The notes below the pieces were generated by a model. The model was not told the DNA's origin, did not search any database, and saw nothing but the letters and a program-made list of their open reading frames with translations. From NCBI GenBank assembly GCA_015680685.1, contig MNCI01017705.1, positions 268,216 through 330,215 on the forward strand: a DNA stretch of 62,000 nt, written 5' to 3'. The position numbers and the translations under genes were made by a program. Each line of letters opens with the position of its first letter. The first letter of the stretch is position 1. Source of the DNA: Gnetum montanum. Its lineage: Eukaryota > Streptophyta > Gnetopsida > Gnetales > Gnetaceae. Shown here one piece after another: positions 59,721 through 62,000 of the stretch.

Positions 59721-61440
59721 ACCATCAAGTGGCTCTTTTGCCAATTGAATCGTAGGTTTGTTTTCACACACCTTTTTAGTACCTACTTAAGATGGCCCAA
59801 TCCTTGTTCAAAATTAGTACCAAAGGTGGAGAAACCATCCATGAAGACTTCTACACAACTACCAATCTATTGTTAGAAGATGCTTAGGACTAGGCGTTGG
59901 AAAGTTGTGGGAGCATTACAAAGGCCAAATGATATCTTTTTATATGTAAAAGTTCCTCAAGAACTTGTGAAAGTTGTCTTGACCTAGTTTTTTAGTGCAA
60001 TGTGAATTTGGTTGTAGCCACTATACTCATCTAGAGAACTATAGTAATTATGCACATAATTATATCCAATACTTAGTCCACAAATGGCAACAAAAATTAT
60101 TTTGAATGTGCCCATGTTTAACAACCTAAAGTCTATATGGACCTTCCATTATTTTTCTTTCTTTGGGACAAGAATGAGTAGGCTTACCCATTCACTATCT
60201 ACCACAAGATAGATGAATCCTACCTTAAGAAGTTTTTCAACTTCATTTTTGATAACTTGTTTTAGCTTTGGATTCAACATCCTCTGTAGCTATCTCTTTC
60301 ATTTGATGGTGAAGTCTATATAGATCCAATGCTAGCATATGTGTGGATCTATTCCATTCAATTCATCATATGACCAAGCTAATGTTGTTGACCATTTGTT
60401 TCTAAATTTTAGCATCTTCTCTTTCTATTCTTTAGTGATGTTGGCATTAATGATTACTAGCTTGTCATTATCAAGAAGTACACACTCCAAAGTTGTTGAT
60501 AAAGATTTGAATTCAAGGGGTTCTTGTTTCAAGTTATCAATAATTTTCAACTCTTCCTAGTTCATTTCTACTTCTATGTAGAATATTTGATTCTAAATTT
60601 GCTCCATTTTATTCATCTTATCAATATAAGCACTTGTGAGAAGCTCAACTGGTTCCTTGAATATTGTTGAACATGAGCTATCATCTATTGTCAGCCACTA
60701 GGTACCCTCTTATTTTGTGACTATTGTATACATGCATCTTTTAATGTCTAATGTTTTGGCATACTTCTTACATGTTGTGATGAATGTACTCTTCCCAACC
60801 CATATTTTCTACATGCAATGACATCCTATGTCATTGTATGCATTGCATAAAACTCAATTCTTCTTTACTTTTTCAAAGTCATTTTTCTTGGAGATTTCTA
60901 AGGAAAGATCTTTGATCCCTAACTTTATATCCCTTATGCTCAACTAAGCCCTTCCCATAATAATTAGAAGGTTCCCCTTACAGTTTTCCATATGGATTAC
61001 CAAGATATTTGTTGGATATGACCATTCACAAATGGTGGTCACAATATCCTCCACCAATCCCAGGGGAACAGTAATGGATTTATTACTGAGCTCTAACCAG
61101 ATATTGCATTTCTTTAGTGGAGGCAAGTTTCAAGATTTACACATCTCTTGAGAGATTAAGTTCATCTAGGACTTGAGTCTAGTAGAGCCTTACATGGATC
61201 ATTTCTTGCATTGTATAAGTAGATTAGAGGACTTCTAATATCGTATCTTTTTCTTTTCCTAGAAAGGTTTCCTACCATAATCTAATTAGTAACTACATGA
61301 GTTAACATGATAGTATGCATATTTTAGAACCTTTGGTGCAAAGGCAACTCGTTGGTGATTTTCAAAGTAGTTTGTGAAGGATTAGCAACCATAGATTCTT
61401 GCAAGGATTTAGGTGAACTATTGGGTTTGAAAAAAACCCT
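59721..61440 (-). pseudogene. Protease and reverse transcriptase of element D, degraded
   Basis: Minus strand. Protease (about 61210-60920): KALLDSSPR at the active-site position, then KKCNIWLELSNKSITVPLGL and LIIMGRA, aligning with C. RT (about 60420-59721): KLLKVGFIYLVVDSEWVSLL, YSGYNQIHIALKN, FGLCNAPTTFQRLVLSIF, then the catalytic box as FMDG (second Asp changed to Gly, near 59840) and LRFNWQKSHLMV, where it is cut by the LTR fragment. Many stops. The protease-RT linker at 60900-60430 is frame-broken. Confidence 0.75.
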
Positions 61441-61486
61441 TTTTCAAGGCTTACACTTAGAACCACTTGAATTTTAATTTGGCTAT

Positions 61487-62000
61487 TGATGAGTGGCGAG
61501 GTACCCCTACACTCAACCATATGAATATGAGCATAGCATGCATGATCCGGTCGAACTCTACAGACTAAGTGCCTACACGCCTCATGGAACACTTAGGGTT
61601 AATCATTCGTTGTCTTCCTAGACTTACTTGTAGTTGTTACAGTGTATGGTTAAGTAAGTCTAAGGTATATGATTTTTATATCTTTTTATGTTTATCTCCT
61701 ATGCTATTGAGTTGAAGGGTAGAGAGAATAACTAACTAACTCTTACTAATGAACTAAGTCTAAATTAACCTAGCATTAGCATCCATTCCCACTTACCGTA
61801 CACACCCTGAACCGATGCAACCTTGGCTACCAAACGCTAATCGTTGTTAGGATCATCAAGCGTAACGCACGTGCTCGAAGTGGTCGTATTGAGGCACTTA
61901 ACTAGGAGAGAAGGGTTGAGAGAGAATTAATAACTAATAAATCATGTAAATGACAAGTAATAAATAATAGTAATAAAATCCTAATTACCCTATTCCATGT
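61487..62000 (-). mobile_element. LTR of a further element (K), running off the window
   Basis: The minus strand ends CGCCACTCATCA at 61487. It shares GAGTGGCGAGGTACCCCTAC and ACTCAACCATA on the plus strand with the E LTRs, then diverges while keeping the same block order. It is preceded by GCTAT (61482-61486), a possible target-site duplication, and not by a primer site, so this is the 3' LTR of a minus-strand element inserted into D. Confidence 0.65.

Larger units (their letters stand above)
46338..61486 (-). mobile_element. Element D: Athila-like Ty3/gypsy retrotransposon, interrupted three times and cut by the window
   Basis: Right to left on the minus strand: protease (61.2-60.9 kb), RT (60.25-59.72), an LTR fragment replacing RNase H (59.72-59.04), integrase (58.95-57.86), the nested element E (57559-51530), a non-coding stretch with a U3-like module, ORF3 (50.2-47.4) and the 3' LTR (47184-46338). 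The parts are in the correct order and share family with element C, so I read them as one old element. The 5' LTR and gag must lie beyond element K to the right. That the protease-RT part and the integrase-ORF3 part belong to one copy is inference. Confidence 0.6.

Noticed and set aside
1-62000. CRISPR arrays, bacterial operons or organelle genes
   Set aside because: No regular repeat-spacer array, no Shine-Dalgarno-spaced genes and no rRNA or organelle genes; the DNA is plant nuclear.

Overview
This is plant nuclear DNA: AT-rich, one host gene with long introns, surrounded by nested and decaying LTR retrotransposons. The host-gene exons, the tRNA-Asp-type primer sites, and the Athila/Tat-like and copia-like proteins all point to a seed plant with a large, repeat-rich genome. 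I cannot name the species. Two single Ns (34372, 56035) show it is a draft assembly.

The one convincing host gene is LST8 (+ strand), the WD40 subunit of the TOR kinase complex. I could follow ten coding exons from 27651 to 35178 with the reading frame kept across every junction (315 codons plus stop). A CpG-rich promoter/leader lies at about 24.3-24.6 kb, with one probable non-coding leader exon at 27054-27104 and poly(A) signals at 35392-35438. Intron 7 holds an antisense LINE fragment and a 63-bp duplication around an N. A long inverted-repeat (foldback) element starts about 370 bp after the stop codon.

Layout: 1-6.0 kb, minus-strand Tat-like Ty3/gypsy remnants. 6.0-7.2 kb, an LTR fragment and tRNA-derived SINEs. 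7.2-19.5 kb, a solo LTR (TSD ATGAA) split by an 11.4-kb Athila-like element 'C' (TSD TCTAC). 19.5-23.5 kb, gag and 5' LTR of minus-strand element 'H'. 23.5-24.1 kb, a SINE cluster. 24.3-35.4 kb, LST8. 35.5-37.0 kb, the foldback. 37.6-38.1 kb, a SINE and a copia RT scrap. 38.9-45.4 kb, a complete copia-type element 'I' (TSD GTCTA) with gag and an accessory ORF but no visible pol. 46.3-61.5 kb, Athila-like element 'D' (minus), interrupted by element 'E' (51530-57559, TSD CCAAT), by an LTR fragment (about 59.04-59.72 kb) and by the LTR of a further element 'K' (from 61487).

The most interesting pattern is shared by unrelated elements. The Athila-like elements C and D and the copia-type element I each carry an accessory ORF after gag or pol. 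Just upstream of that ORF sits a second copy of the short-motif array found in that element's own LTR U3, again followed by a TATA box. In C the spacing also matches the LTR. This suggests internal U3-like promoters for the accessory ORFs. In E and I the accessory ORF and gag survive while pol is gone. The accessory proteins appear to share a plant-transposon-type domain, followed in C and D by long coiled coils.
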